A DNA stretch of 64,000 nt from Cristatella mucedo (taxonomy: Eukaryota > Bryozoa > Phylactolaemata > Cristatellidae), in NCBI GenBank assembly GCA_009760855.2, contig WPIO01000017.1, positions 3,896,501-3,960,500 of the forward strand, given 5' to 3'. Shown one piece after another: positions 1-13,600 of the stretch. The translations under genes were made by a program, and so were the position numbers. A model generated the notes under the pieces. That model was not told the DNA's origin and ran no database searches. It saw nothing but the letters and a program-made list of their open reading frames with translations. Numbering within the stretch: the stretch's first letter is position 1; each line of letters opens with the position of its first letter.

Positions 1-225
1 GACGACACTGTACACGTTGCCACTAACCATATTTACATGCTGACACTATGCTCGTCACCCCCAACCACGTTATGCCTGTTGCCATTGAGCATGCTACCAT
101 TAACCATCCGGTCATGCTTCCTGTGCACAAATGTAAAGTGCCTAGAAAAAGATTAACTTCTCTGAGGGCACTATATACAGATGTATTATTATTATTATTA
201 TTATTATTGTTATTATTATTATTAC
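1..225 (+). mobile_element. LINE-B 3' UTR fragment
   Basis: The sequence matches the 3' UTR of the LINE at 56935-58052: catgctaccattaaccat, then the tail hairpin AAATGTAAAGTGCCTAGAAA and a TTA/ATT repeat. It lies in a SETD2 intron. Confidence 0.7.
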
Positions 226-399
226 ACCCTATCGTGGTTTCCTTGGAGGGAGAAGTCCGCTCCTTGTCCAGCAGCTCTTTGGAGTTCCCTTGAACTTGAT
301 CATGTGTGGTCACTGGGCAAGCCCAATTGAATGGGCATTTTGAAATGTTCAATTGTGCCCGATTCTACTAGGGACTGTAAAAAACTAACCATTCGATCG

Positions 400-480
400 T
401 GTTTTCTTTGCAGCAAATGTAAAACGCCTAGAAAGAGATTGAGTTATCTGAGGGCACTTTATCAAGCGTATTGTTACCAT
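400..480 (+). mobile_element. LINE-B 3' tail copy
   Basis: Second copy of the LINE-B tail (GCAAATGTAAAACGCCTAG, GAGTTATCTGAGGGCAC). The rest of the stretch to 1489 shows nothing I recognise. Confidence 0.6.
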
Positions 481-1489
481 CATTATTAAGATGCAGTACA
501 TTGCCTCAGTCTGATTCTGTTTTTGTTTTGCTGTCTTTCAAATGTATTTCCCTTAGGGAGCAGCTCGGCAGTGTAGGCTTTCTACACTTAGTATTGCCAT
601 TGCTTGATTTAGCTACTAATTATGCTATTCATTGTTATAGCATAGGCGTTTTTTCACACGTTGTCTATGCTCTGCCATATTGTCGTACTGTAGGGTGCGC
701 AAGCACCGACTAACCAGCCGACTCCCACAAATAATCCATCACAATTTTTCCATTTGTGTTGACCGAGCTGCAAACCATGGTATTACTTGCAGCAGTTTGC
801 ATTAGTAGACTTTAGAATGGTGTTGTGCTATCAGTCATCAATGGTCACTTGGTGACCGGGATGTCGTACGTCACGGGTTTCTCGATTTCTGCCTAGCCAC
901 TGGTTTTGTGTTGTCTATGAATGAGCATTAGGTAGTTACAGCTTCTGGACAATTATAGCGGCTGCCAGGGACTGTGTGCTCAGCATCCCTTCCCGTGATT
1001 CCTGAGAATCCTTACATGTTAATGTATCGAGGAGCTGCTCCTGGTATAACGGCTGCCATGGACGGATAGTTGGCAAATTGTTATCTGCTGAATGGAGATG
1101 TCGGGTTTTAGCCCCTTATTGTGTGAGGAGGCAAGCTCGGCATGGGCTCAGCTCTCCTCTCGCTGGCCAAGTGTTCGTTTTATGCAGCCGTCAGGGCGAC
1201 ATGCATGTGCTGACTGCTTGCTAGTTTTTCTTTCGAGTGCAAGTGCAGTCTAGGTGACTGCACATGTCGCAAAGGCAAACTATGCAGGCACTATGCACAG
1301 GCCGAGACGATGCATATCTGTGGCTGCCGCTCCTTGCAGAATGCGCTCATTGCGCTGGTGCCTCGTGCCGTTCAGTAGTTGGCGCTCGTTGCGGACCGAC
1401 GGCTGTGGCAGATGTTGTCCTCCTTCGCAGCGTGCAACACGGCCGTCGTGATTCGACTGCTCGCTTTGCCCCCCCCCCTTCTTCATCAG

Positions 1490-1625
1490 GGAAGAACTGC
1501 AGAAGTGCCACTGCGGTGCACCCAACTGCAGTGGCACTATCGGGACAGGCAAGCAGCTGTCGCTCGATACCGGCAGATTGAAGAAGAAAGGGAAGAAATC
1601 TGTCGACTACAAGTACATGAGCAAG
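1490..1625 (+). CDS. SETD2: SETD2 exon: post-SET domain
   Basis: After a pyrimidine-rich acceptor ending at 1489 the frame reads a post-SET cluster [13 protein letters not shown], followed by a basic stretch ([12 protein letters not shown]). These cysteines, together with one at the end of SET, bind the zinc ion that shapes the SAM and lysine channel in this methyltransferase family. The exon ends on a complete codon before GTGAGC. Confidence 0.9.
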
Positions 1626-4600
1626 GTGAGCGGCCGTTGCAGCTGCGCTCGTGCCCTCAGCCCGTTGTGCAGACGGCCGCTTAGCGTCCAGTCGATAGCG
1701 ACTGTTATTATGCTCACGGGCAACCTGTCTCCTGTCTCTCCCTTCCCCTTTGCTGCCGACCCCTCCGCCCCCTTTCCCTGGGTGTGCGGCAGTGCCCCGT
1801 CGGCAGTGCTTGCGAGCAGTCTCGTTCGTTCCGCAGACTGACCTCGAGATCGCCAGGCTGTCTGAGGTGTGCAAGTCAGAGCACGCGGCCGGCAAATGCC
1901 CCAAGTCGCTGGGCCTCACGCGACTGATGATGCACAGCGAGAATGTCGAGCAGCTGCTTGAGATGCTTCAGATTCTGCAGGTTTGTAGCACCTGGCTTGC
2001 TCGCCACGTCCACGTGCGTGCGTGCTGGGCGCTCGGAAGTGCTGTCGAGGTGCTGCTGCTGCTGCTGCTGCGCTTTTTTCCTGCTGACGACGTTCATGAC
2101 GTGACCAATCTGCTAGGGCGCTCATGAGATGTGCCGGCGCATGTTCCTCACCTTTCACGGTCTGGAGAGCATCTGGTGGTTTGCTTCCGATCAGGCGACC
2201 AAGGGAAGCCAGACGGACGAGTTTCGCATCCAGGTACTACGGCTTGGCTGCTGCCGCTAGGCAGCTGCAGGCAGCCAGCGCTCATGGTGCCAAGCACAGA
2301 ACTCTGAGCTGTGAGGTCTGAGCTTCTCGAGCTTTCTCCCTGCGCCTGCCTCTAGGTCATCAAAGCTCTGACCGTGCTCCCTGTGCAAACGAAGAACGCA
2401 ATTCAGGACACCAAGGTGCTGAGCCTCATGCAACGATGGAGACGCGAGCTAGCCAACAGGAACACGGCGTCCACCGCTGCCGGTGGCGCGCTCATGGCCG
2501 AAGCCGTTGCAGCCGCCGAGCGGACAGCCAGCGATCCTGCACCGCCTCTAGTTGCCACGGCTTCGGAGGACAGCAGCACCAGTGGTGCGTGAGCTATGCC
2601 CCTTTTGTGCTGAGGAGGCGCCTTATGGTGCTCCTGCGGCCACCGATGCCGACCCGGAGCTGCCATGCCGCCGCTGCCTCGGCTTGTGCCATCTGATCCG
2701 GCTGCTGCCCAGCGCATACGGTGGCTTCGGCAACATAGCTGTTGTTGCACGTAGCATTGAGCTAGCACTCTTCCCATCGGCCACAGCCACTGACCGATGA
2801 CGTGCCGTCTTGTAGCCGAGGAGGTTGCTGCCGGAGCGGTCAGCAAAGTCGGCGATGTAACCACACCCGACGACGCTTGCTGTTTTCCGTCAGTTGCCGG
2901 GGAAATCCCTGCATCAGCTGACGTGACCCTTGGCAGCAGCTCTGCTGCCTCGGCGACCCAGCCAACTGAGCCAGCTGAGGGCTCTCATCCCGATGGTAAG
3001 TCGGTCCGTTGCTGCCATTGCTGTTCGGCAGCTGCGGTTAATGGTCGACGTTGGCTTTGCAGGCAAAGTGAAATGGTATCACACTCCACCCCGGTCTGGC
3101 TCGTGCAGCCCAGCCTTCTCATTATCGAGTGCTAGGGTTCGAAAGCAGCGACCAGATTCCATGTGCACTGCCCCTTGCTTCTGGTGGCCTGGCTCTGCCT
3201 GCTGCTTTTGGTATGCCACACCGCCGGTGTACCATAATAATAATAAAAAAAATATTGGCAATGATAAAATATTTACATAGCACCGTAAGCAGACGATGTC
3301 ACCTTTCTAGGCACCATAGGCATATGCCAAAAAAGAAGCATGTCAAATTGCCAGTCTCGGACAAAGTGTCGGAATTTACTCGGACGAAGCCAGGTGGTGA
3401 ATGTCATCAAATCTGGAGATGAGATGTCAGCCTTTAGTGAGTTCAGAGCTTTGGGAGCATTGTAACTGAAGGCAAGGTCTCAAAGGATTTGAAGTTCGTT
3501 AGAGGTAGAACCAAACGAGCCGAGTAAGAATTGCAGGTTTCTCGACAGAAGGCCTGATTGGGAAAATAACTCGGCTTAGTTCCTGGAGTGCAGTAAATAA
3601 GGGACTAAAAAAAGTCAGTGGCAGAATCTTGGAGTTATTGCTGCCTCATAGTGAGCCAGTGCAGATAGGTTGGAACTTGTGGCAGAAGCGATTTTTGCGA
3701 CATGCAAGCCCAACTGCCGAGTTTTGCACCGACTATTAGTGCTATAAGCACCTCCATAGGTTTGCCATGTACATATGCTTGAGTTTTTCGTACATCCTGC
3801 ATATGGCTCTCACTGGAATGCCACTCTTGTGAAGGATTCCTGCAGTAGCATCCGGTGCTCTACAATATATTGCATATGCATAGAGAAAATTCGGTTTTAC
3901 TTCGACTTGGTCAGCAATTGCCGAAATCCCATGCATGCATATCATACGCTTACTGCTGTTTCACCGGACCTGTGATTTCGGGATTTCTTCACCTGTGGAA
4001 AAGCGCATGACCTATAGAAGACTAGCATGAACTGCTCAATTGTATTTTCATCCGTGAGCATCGGTATTTTTAAAACTCATGCAATCCACCGTAATCTTCT
4101 TTAGGGTCATCTCTTTTGGCTTGAATACTATGCATTCTTGTATTGGGGTTTTTATTTTGAAACTTGGCTTGACTTTCTGTACGATTCTGTTAATTCGGTC
4201 AACCTGCATTTCGACTCTTTTTTCCAGATACAGCATGAAAAGTTCAATTTTGTTTATCTAGAGGAATCATAAGGATGCATAGACAGCTGCAGTGACACAA
4301 ATTCCGGGTTGTTTGGGCAGTTGATGCATAGGCTGCTCTGGTTTGATTCATAGGCCAGCTTAGGGTTAAGATGCTCACCTTTTAACGACCTGGACCTTTA
4401 ACGATCTGGAGGTCGAGGGCTATATGTAAAGGGCATGGTTGAAGATTGTGTTCTCTGGAGGTACCATGCAAATGAATTATATTTGTGTGCATGCGTGTAT
4501 AGCGCCTCTGTTAACCCTGTTAGAACTCGGGCACTGATTCTGATGTGAGAGCTCAGGAAGTGACTGAGGTTTGAGTGCTTGAGACTACTAACTTGGGAGT

Positions 4601-7600
4601 GGCCTGATAGAAGCTGTATCGAGAACGTGGGATAACTGCAGTAGGGCACCGACCATACCAAGAGTAAACTAATTAGCATAATCATAAAAATAATTAAGTG
4701 GTTTGGGTAGCGCCCTAATAGAACCAAATATCTTTCCGGCGCTCGAAAGCTAGCTGCAAGAGAATCGGCGCCTTTTTGCAACTCTTGCGTTGTGCTCTTC
4801 AGCTCAGCAGTGTGCACCAAGCTTGGTGGCCCTGGCAGGTCGATGTAGCCAATCATAGCTGTATCCAAGTCAGACACTATTTGTATCAAATTCACTTGAT
4901 TGCTTCCGAGTCGACATACAAAGAGCTCTTTCGACTAAATTCTTTGTAGTCGGAAATCGTGTGATTACGTAGTGAAGCTCGGTGCTGTCTGATATCGCTC
5001 TCATTTTCCGCAACCCCTCTGTGAAACTAGTCCACTTTTTTGAGCAGCGGCAGGGGTGGCGGCAGATCCTGCAACTTCGTCCAATAATGCGTCGGAAGCG
5101 AGCTCTCCACCTGGACAGTCGGCAATCATCCTTGCAGGTCTACTCGACGAGCTTCTTGATCATTGGTCGAAGCTTAAGGTATGGATTCGCTGTGCCTGGC
5201 ATTTACTTAGGGGGTGCATCGGGCACTCACAGCTGAGCAGTGTCGTCTAGCGAATTTCGTGACGTCAGGAGGTGTTCAAGATCCCCAAAAAGCAGCAAGC
5301 AGAGGAGCAGCAGAAGAGCGACGTGTGTGCTGTGAAGACTGAACCTGATGGACCTGCACCGGAAGATGGTGCAGACAACAGTGGAGGCTACAATCGCCGG
5401 AAGTCTCGGTTCGACTTAGCTGTGACCAAGGAGGACAAAACCGGCGAGGGCTGGGATGCCACCGGTCCCCAAGCGAAAGCAGGTGAGCCACCGCATGCTT
5501 GCCGACTGCTCCGGCCGATCGCAGCTTCTCGGCATTGTCTTGGCACGTCTTGTGCGGGCATCAGGTGGGCAGTGGCATTGGGGCTTTTTTCTCACGGTTT
5601 GGCAGCCACTTTTGGGGATCTCGGTTTCGGTTTGTAAAAAAAAAAACCTGGTCGGTTTTTTCTGATGAGGCTTGCACAGCCTCCGGCTATTGCAGCCTGC
5701 TTTCGACTGCTGGTGAAATATAGTGTAGCTCGGTGCGTTCGTTAAGTCTACAGAGATAGAAGAAATGGCCTGGCCGTGCTGCTGGTGCATGCAGTGAAGT
5801 ACACATTTCCGCTGCCGACCCCACCCTGTACATTGTTTTCCAGTGGCGCTGTGTCATTCAAGTAGTAGGACACGTCCTCTCGGTGCAACCAATTTGAACT
5901 CACTCTGCTTATGCTCGGTAGGTGCTTTGGCTGCTAGGAATAATAATAATAGTAATAGTACGTTTGTATAGTGCCGTCAGAGTACTTGAGCTCTTTCTCG
6001 GCACTTGACATATGCTGTACAGGAATGAAGCGAATGAGTCGGTTCATTTCTTGAGATGAGCTGTCGCTTTGCTTCACCCTCACCCTCCGTAGCAAGGAAG
6101 CAATGCATGTACCATTGACCTCCATTGACGCATCGTCAGTCGTTTCTAAGTGGGGGATGCGCATCCAAACATTTGCCTTTCTTAGGACGTATGTCTTCTT
6201 TGGCCTTTAATCTGCAGGTCAGGCGATTACTGACTGTACACATTGTACCGCCCTGGCTTGACTCACTTGTAGAAGTTGGAAGAGAGCAATCTCGCTCGTC
6301 TGGTAGGAGCAACCGGCTGCTTCTCTCAGACGGAGCGAGTGGAGAGCGGAAGAGGAGGCACGGAGACTCTGCTCTTGGGGGTCAGCAGCGCAGCTATTCG
6401 CGCACCTCTAAGTCGGCGTAAGTGGTCAGGCATTTTTCTAGTGTTTGCGCAGGCAGACTGGTCTCTGTGTGACCTAGCGGCATTCGTGTGCAGCATGTTG
6501 CAGCGACATATTGTAGTGCAGCAGTCGGGACCTTCCCCTTCGAAGCATTTGGAGCATTGCTTTTTAGAATGCCGCTGACCGGGCGAGCAAGCATATTGAT
6601 TAGGCGGAACCCTGTGTCTATACCTGCCACCTTTGGCCCATCTGCCTGCTCCTTTGGGTGTTAAGGTGCTGTTCGCTGTATTGATTGCAAATGGAGCTCA
6701 GGGCACGCTCATACGAGGAGCGTAGGTGCACATACCTGCTTTGATACTGGAAGCCAAACCAGATGTAATGTGCCTGCATTTGAAGTGATTTACCGTAGTT
6801 ACAGTGTTACCATACGGTCTTTCAGTCGTTTTTCGCGACCGGTGATGACTAAGGAACAGACCCGGCGACAGTTTGAAGCCGATGTCAAGGCTAAGGACCT
6901 GCTGGTAAGGGTTGCCAGAGAGTGCTGTCATTTTTTGCTAGGCAAATAGAGAGGAAAAAAGGATCACTGTGCTGCAGACTTACATGTAAACATGTAAATT
7001 TGTTTCAACTCATTTCAACTGTTTCAAGTGAACGATTTACATAGGAACTCAGATAGGGACTTACGACAATAGTAATACCCAAATTTAATAATTGGCTGTT
7101 GTAGCACCCTAAGAGAACTATATTTCTTTCTGGAAGCTTGGTCTAGATAGAATGCATATCGTCAGAGTATTGATTTTATTATGCAAAAAAATAATAACAA
7201 TGCACCTTTGGTATGCACTTACAGGGCAGATTCACGTGGACCTGGTTGTGGGCGACAGACCTGTGTCTGCTTTGCCTAAAGATTATCAGTCTAGAGATGT
7301 GATGTTAGTTGGTAGCAAGTTAATAATAATAATAAAAATACATTTGTTATAGTGCCCTCAGAGACCTCACTCTCTTTCTAGGCACTTTACATTTGCTGCA
7401 AAGTAAGCATCATCAAGTGGCTAGTCTAGTGGCTAGTAGCCAGGCATGCCCAATGACAACAAGCATACTATGGTTAGAGATGACTTGCAGTGTCAGCATG
7501 CTTAAGCAGACAAAGGACGAATCACATGGGCCCTCTAAATGATGCGATAAATAGATGCCATGCCTTGACAGAACCATGTAGCTAGTGAGCCGTGGTGGCA

Positions 7601-10600
7601 CACTGGGTAAGGCGGTTGCTTTTCACGACCTCTATCCCGAGGTCGTGGGTTCGAAACCTTCGGAGGGCGATCCTTTATCGCCACTGCAAGTGGTGGTGAT
7701 AGCCGTCAAGGCTCTTCTGTCGGTATACAAAAGAGGCTGTTAAATCAGCTAGTATTTATTTAGCTACTAAGATCTTTATATATAAGATCGCCAGCCGTCA
7801 CGGTTAGTAGTACCTCAGCTTGGATTGGTATCAAGCATGATGACTTGCTGGGGAGTTTGTCTGAAACTTGCACGCATCAATCAGTCGTCAAAGAAGACAC
7901 CTAAATACAAGCACTCGATGGTGGTCATACCATGGCACCACAAATTAAGGAGAGTCACTTATTCCATCAGTAGTTTTTGGTTCCTTGGGGGAGTTTATTT
8001 TTTCATAGCTTATGAAAAATTGATTGTCATCAAAGACCGAATGTCTTCAAAGTAGTCATTTCAGGTACCAATGCCTTATCAAAGGCCGCCTTAGTTTTTT
8101 TGGCCATGTTTAGCAATGGAGACCATACATTCATAATGACCTCAGTCCTCTGTGTGCTGCAGCTAAAGGCGACAAAAGATCGGACCTCATCCACTAGTAG
8201 TGAGGCTACTCCTGTTGCTCCTACTCCACAGCCACCAGGTGATACCGGCTCTATGCTGCAAGCTGTGGCTGTCTGCCAGCCGTCATCTTCTGCAGCAGGT
8301 TTCACCACCACAACACAACTACCACAACTACCGAGTGTTGGCTCAGCAGGCTCTTCAATGTCACAGCTGCCCGTGCCTGTATCTTTTGTCGACAGTGGCA
8401 GCGTGCCCTATGGACAATCACTTGGCCTCACGGCAGCCATCCCGGTAAGGTTTTCTGTAGCTGTCGATTCTATGCTTACTATGTATTTTGTTAGGAAAAT
8501 GGTTTTCTAGACCTAAGATGCAGTGAAGGTGTTGCAATAGAAAAGTGAACACAAATGTGCAGAAAGATCGGTTAATACTGACTCGTGATGCTGAAATGTC
8601 GAAGTAGAGTAGTTTTGGTACATCGAGGGTGGCATTTTGGCGATCTTCACAGTTGCTTTGATGGCATGCATACCAAACGAACCAAATATATCTGAATGTC
8701 ATATTGATAGCCTATGTGGAATCCATGTTTTCTGTTTATTCTTTCCTTCAATTCAGTCACTTGCGACGATGTCAACTGTTAACAGCTAAGCTGGTAAAAA
8801 AAAATTATGCATCACAATTTGTAATATAGGAATGTCTGAATGACTGGTTGCCCTACTTTACTAGCCTCCATCAAATGCTCTTGTTTGTTATAGCAGTTAT
8901 ATACTAAGAACATCACTGACCTTGCAGCGTGCATAGAGTCGTTATCTTGCTGCTAAATGTAACGAACCCCAAGCCGATTTTTAGCTTTAAAATCCAAATT
9001 GCTTGACCAAACTTGAGTAAAGTACTTTTTGACTAATCCTTGTTTGGTGCTGATGCAGTAACCCAGCTAGTCGCCTGATTTGAACCCTACAGCACGACTG
9101 TGGAGTGATATCGACTGGCGGCTGAGGCAGAGTATTCGGCTTACACCAGTAGCCGACCTTTTCAGTAAAACTCAGTCTCAGTGAATAGTGCTACAGCAGA
9201 AGAGACAAATCAGAAGCTTGCAGCCTCTTAGCCTGGCCAGACAAGGGATGTCATAAAGAATCGTGGTGGGACATTACGCTAAATGCATGCATACCAGCAG
9301 AATATGTTTGTTTTTGGACTGTCAGTAAATATTTTCACATGCTTCACATAACTTTAGTATACCTTGCATCGTATACAACTCTTATCTAAACGAATTTACA
9401 GCCACAGCGGTGGCGACCATACTGTGAGGAATGTTTTGCTACTGTAGTGCATTTGTCTTGTCCCTTCTTATCGCAAGTGAAATTGTCAGCTTGTGCCTCT
9501 AACCAACACCAAATCCTGCACCTTCAGTTCCTATGCTTTTATAGCATAGAACTCATCACCGACTGACGTCACGGCATATCCTGATTTGACGACATTTTAA
9601 ATAAGCTAAAGAAAAGCTTGTTCCTGAGAGCATTTGCTTCGTCCGTGTTGTGCATTGTCCTTTTTGTGCTAATGCGAGTTGCAATTATACGTTATCACTA
9701 GTCAGCGCACGTGTCACTGCTAGTGGATGGCGTTCGATCTTCTAATGTTGCCTTTAGCTGCAGCACACAATATGTGTAAAGTGCCTAGAATGAGACTTCT
9801 GTTATTTAGGACAAGATACGAGTTTGTTATTGTTATTATTCTGCTCTCTATACTGCCTCGGATTATCTCGGATTAGTCTGTGGATTAAGCCTGTCTGCAC
9901 ATTTTACAATCTCAGTTGTTTTGTTCGTAGCCTCCAGCCTTTCTCACTGCACGTCCACCGCCGGCAGCATCACATCATGCAGCTGCTTCCTTCCAGCAGC
10001 AGCAGTTGTCGGTGAACATGCAAGGCCAGCATTATAGTTCCGCCTATGCAACTGCTCCTCCGCCACCACCAGTTGGCGGAGGGGTCTTCAGCATACCGCC
10101 GTACGGGGGTGTCTTTGGTGCAACATCTCACGGCACCGGAGCCTATGGAATGTCGGGCCTGCCGCTGCCACCCACTGGTGCCTATAGTGGCGTGCCTCTC
10201 GGTGGAACCAACTATGGGGCTGGTCCACTGACTGCAGCTTATGGTCCGTCAATGCCATTGGTTGCAAACTACAATCCGTCCTCTGTCAGCAGCAGTTACA
10301 GCATGCCACCCCTGCAATCTGCAGACCCGAGTCGCACAGTTCCACCGGCTCTATACCCCGGTGTGCTGCCTAGCCACTACATGCAGCCGCCAGTGATGCC
10401 TCAACAACCCCAGATGATTCAGCAGCCTCACATCGTTAACCGTCCTGCTGGTTTGCAGCCGGGAGTGGCTGCTCTGTCGATGCAAATCCGGGCGAGTCTT
10501 CCGGTAAGGCTGTTGTTGCACTGCCGACTTCTTTGTACCTAATTTTCCAGACTGCTGGCGCATAATTTTCAAATATTGATAATCTATCTCTCATTCGATG

Positions 10601-13600
10601 CTGCAGTCGAGCCAATGCGATTGTATTCAATTAGCCAATGCGATTGTATGCCAATGCGATTGTATCTGCACATTTTTTTATTTCGCAACCACTTCCAGCA
10701 TGCAGAGAATGCTGTGTTGTTGCTAGTAAGACCACGTTTAGAAAGGCCATTTGCTAGTAAGACCTCCGTGTCATAATACACGAGACCAAACCCAGCCAAC
10801 GCATCTCGTGACCTACACCGGTTGCTACGGGTACTAGCAGAATGCCAGAGTACCCAATGTATTCGAAAATAAGCTCTGTAATAATAATTTAATCATTTTT
10901 AGAGTCATTCTAACTACAATTCGAACATAAATCTACTGTCATAAGCCAGCTTAGTTACTCCTAAGAGACCATTCAAGGTGAGAGGTAGTGCTGGCCAAGC
11001 ACCCGGCTTCGTCGCCTTGGTTCCTAATGACTCTCTGGGGCACCCGGGCTGGGTCCACCTTGTGCCCAAATTGGCAGCTGAGTGCCTGCACACGTTGAAC
11101 CCCTTGCAAGTTCCCGTTAGCCCACCTTAACGTGGTGCCTCGAATACTTGAATCCGACCACTATGATCTGCAGCTTCTGTTCACGCTAGCTAATGACCGT
11201 TCTGTTCCTTAAATTGACGGTCATGATGTAGAAGCGGCCACTTCAGTCTTGACCAGCTAAATTCCGGCATATTAGGGGATTCAAGCTCCTTATTGGCTGA
11301 GCTACCAAGAAAGCCACTAGGTCATTGCAGCTGGTGTTGACTATGGCTGCAAGTCTAGTTATCAAATCCCAGAGCCATATGTCATTTCCTTTGCTGAAGG
11401 AGTTTTGCTTACTCCTAGTTGGTTATCGGATACAGGGCAAAATTCTAATATTGACCCACATGGCCCACTGTTGTTTGGCTATGTAGCTGAACCAGTTTCA
11501 ACATCCTTATGCCTTCACGTCCTCTATGGACAATAAATTAGCCATTTCATTCCTATGCATCCCTAGTCGGTTGATAAACAGAAACTTTTACTCTGCTGGT
11601 CCTAGACTGTGGAACTCACTTCCACAATTCTTATGCGACGACATCTGCTGTCCTGCTGCCGACTGTGGCGCATTTTTTCCAGCAAGTCATAAGCACCTTT
11701 TGCTATGTTACCCACTACTACCTCAACTGCCCTGCTGATTCAGCTATGCTTTTCACTTTCTCTTTGTTGCATGAGAAGAAGTCTGTTGGCTACCGAATGC
11801 TTACCGAAAGCCGCTTGGGCTGTGAGTGGGCTATACAAAACTCTCCTGTGGAACATCCACACAGTCTTCTTTGCTTTGTAGAGTTACAGAGATGCGCTAC
11901 CTTGCATTAATTACTCTAAAAAAAACGCAACAAAAGTATTTACATGAGCCTATGGCTATCTTCAGCAAGCTGCTATCACCCCAGCTGATAGACTTGATAT
12001 TTTTGTCTAGCAGCACCGAAAGAGTGCACGTGGGGAGTTTTCATATTTTTTTATTAGGAGAACTGTGGCTATACATGCACAGGTGGATGCTGGCATCAAT
12101 AGTAGGTCAGACTGTCCGTAGCCTTTATAACTTCATGTATTCACCTGGTGTTGACTGGGTCAGCTTTTGTCAAGCATCCGGAGTATCCATGCTATCCTAC
12201 GGCTGCTTATGCTTACCAAAAAGCTTCTCGTTAAATGGCGGGGCACAGTTCTCTGGGTTCGCAGACCCGTTTCATGTTGTAAAGATTTAAAAAAAATTGT
12301 TCTAGTAGAAAATTGAATGCGAATGCCTAGCAGCCGATGATGCTATGCTGTTCGTTCCGTTTGTGCGCCATTGAGTTGATTTTAAAGTTATGCATGTGTG
12401 CAGTGAAGCGGACAATGCATGTCGTGTCCGGCTGATAAGTCCAGTTTTGGGAAATTTCCATGCATGCAGAGAGATTATGCATATAAATTGGATGCACATA
12501 GATTGGTGCTGCTGTGCGTAGGTCTTCCAGCGCAATCTACCGCCGCCGGTCGTTGCGGCTGCGGCTCCGCCTTTGACGAGAGATGATGACAATCCACCAC
12601 CGCCACCAGCTCCTCCTCGACGTGAACCCCATGTGCTGCCGCTGAACTGGAAGACGGCCCTGGACCCGGAGGGCAAGACCTACTACTACCACTCGGTCAC
12701 GAGGGAGACACAGTGGGAAATGCCTTCGCTGGATGCTGCCACAGAGGCAGCAGTGGCCGTCCCGTCAGCTGATCCGGGTACGCCGACTGTTGATGAGCCA
12801 AAACAGCACAAAAAAGTACGTGAAAGGTCGTCGGCTACTCACCGCAGCTCCATGGTGCGTACAAGAGCGCTAGCTTTATTTATTTCTGTCATTATTTTCA
12901 TTGCACTCGTCGGGTTCCTTTGACGAAGAACCGCGGGTATCGCCGGTCTGTTTTGTGAGGGATGGTTTGGTCCAGCGGTTAAGGTGCTCGCCCCTACCAA
13001 GGCCTGGCCGAGGTCGTGGGCTCGACCCCAGAGGCATTTGTGAAGCGCCTGAATAGAGATTAAGTTCTCTTGGGGCGCTATACAAATAAGTTATAGTTTA
13101 TAGTTCAAGTCTACTTGCGTGTGACAGCCCAGGTGATTTACCTAGCCGGCGCCCTACCCAGCCCTCAGCGAATGTAAAGTGCCTAGAAGGGATTGAGTTC
13201 TCTGCGGGTGCTGTATCTCAAATGTATTTTGTTATCATTATCACTGCTTGATGGCGACTCCCTCTCGTGAATGTCGCCTAGTGGAGGCATTTTTTCGTGA
13301 AGGTGACGTGCCTACCAGGCGAGGCTTTCTCACGTATAAGTGGACAGAGAGCCATGCGAAGCCTCCATTACCCGTGTCATTCTCTAGTCCTAACTCCAAG
13401 TAGCGCTTGAGTGCTGTACGACTTATCCAGTGGAAAAAGCCACGAGAAATGTGGCTTTTCCTTGTAATGTCCTATAAGAGGATGGTTAGGGGCGGACCGG
13501 GTTTTCTTTAGTTGCCTAATGTGGCATCTGGCCGGCTGTTCCTTGAGCTGGACGTAGAAATTTCTGCTACGATGGTTTTGCGATATTTGATATTCAGTTT

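Noticed and set aside
7586-7660. tRNA gene calls from the A- and B-box-like sequences of the SINE heads
   Set aside because: No closed acceptor stem, many diverged copies, and each is followed by a SINE body and tail.
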